NCBI GenBank assembly: GCA_900316235.1
Contig: ONCC01000028.1
Coordinates: 1-57,401 of the forward strand
Length of the DNA: 57,401 nt
Direction: 5' to 3'
Source: an uncultured Bacteroidales bacterium
GTDB lineage: Bacteria > Bacteroidota > Bacteroidia > Bacteroidales > P3
In this document: positions 57,193 through 57,401 of the stretch, piece after piece
How the letters are laid out: each line of letters begins with the position of its first letter
How positions within the stretch are numbered: the stretch's first letter is position 1
The notes under the pieces: generated by a model
Seen by the model: only the letters and a program-made list of their open reading frames with translations
Told to the model about the DNA's origin: nothing
The model's database searches: none
Program-made: the position numbers and the translations under genes

Positions 57193-57272
57193 TTTGTCCG
57201 TTTTTCACAATGCAAAGATACACATTTTGTCCGTTTTTCCAAAATAAAATAGCATATTTTTGTCCGTTTTTC
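57193..57272 (-). promoter_or_regulatory. C69 operon promoter framed by three identical 14-bp motifs
   Basis: TTTGTCCGTTTTTC occurs at 57193-57206, 57226-57239 and 57259-57272, exactly 33 bp apart. On the minus strand the promoter is TTTTG (57244 to 57240), 19 bp, TATCTTTG (57220 to 57213). The middle motif fills the spacer; the first lies at the predicted transcription start and the third upstream of -33. This looks like an operator array. The remaining 57273-57401 shows no gene. Confidence 0.65.
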
Positions 57273-57401
57273 CAATCCACAATCTCCCCTCTTACATCAT
57301 ACTGACTTTCCCTGAAATTGGTTGACAGATTTGGGATGGTTAAACTGAATTGGTTTACATTGTTTCGTCCATATCCCTAATCTGGTTTACACCGTCACGG
57401 T

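Noticed and set aside
57087..57275. 62-codon minus frame with repeated EKRTK peptides
   Set aside because: It is produced by the three 33-bp-spaced motifs and lies over the C69 promoter; better explained as regulatory DNA.

Overview
The window is a piece of a Bacteroidota (order Bacteroidales) chromosome, probably from an uncultured gut or rumen type. Evidence seen directly: the rplR-to-rplQ ribosomal operon in Bacteroidetes order with a zinc-less L36; many promoters of the Bacteroidetes form TTTG-N18/20-TAnnTTTG; a type IX secretion sorting domain; GldD; DUF6266, VirE-N and DUF4954 families; and A-rich rather than strong Shine-Dalgarno leaders. I cannot name the genus from sequence alone.

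Layout. 1-7216: 3' end of the S10/spc/alpha ribosomal supercluster (rplR, rpsE, rpmD, rplO, secY, map, infA, rpmJ, rpsM, rpsK, rpsD, rpoA, rplQ) ending at a terminator. 7300-13030: accessory zone with a small sigma factor plus two membrane proteins, several fast-evolving lipoproteins, a type IX cargo-like protein, a broken tail-fibre-type gene end, two copies of a 182-bp repeat, and a DUF6266 protein riddled with short palindromes. 13050-19809: eno, rsgA, a secreted GH2 beta-galactosidase and a CNNM transporter. 19793-27723 (minus): GNAT, DUF5131, class A beta-lactamase-like, isochorismatase, methyltransferase, lipoprotein, miaA and a long OmpA/TPR/propeller protein. 27889-32880 (minus): clpX, rodA, PBP2, gldD. 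32934-37365: a shrunken methyltransferase-like gene, pcm, thiL, TrmH-type methylase, an ECF sigma factor and a conserved unknown. 37475-37844: tRNA-Glu and rpsT. 37923-44079 (minus): sodB-comM-rmuC-nagB-DUF4954. 44226-45491 (minus): a predicted DprA-like/HTH/PD-(D/E)XK protein interrupted by one in-frame TAA. 45927-49383 (minus): carbonic anhydrase, cupin, ogt, TfoX-like, mutarotase-like and sigma-like genes. 49448-57018 (minus): a large unknown anchored protein, then a tight run C69 peptidase, PfkB kinase, hotdog thioesterase, NUDIX, TSCPD, YraN, VirE-N primase-like.

Most minus-strand genes form compact operons with ATGA or 1-40 bp overlaps, and many convergent pairs overlap at their 3' ends.

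The most striking signals are: (1) simple 6-8-nt tandem repeats and small palindromes of the kind usual in intergenic DNA that have settled in frame inside conserved genes, even forming a signal peptide; (2) the nuclease-like gene whose reading frame continues past a single TAA into a second DNA-binding domain, preceded by a long structured leader; (3) a retropepsin-like domain, with the catalytic motif eroded, fused to the end of an OmpA protein; (4) a methyltransferase family member that has lost its SAM-binding core but keeps both ends; (5) three identical 14-bp motifs spaced exactly 33 bp around the C69 operon promoter.
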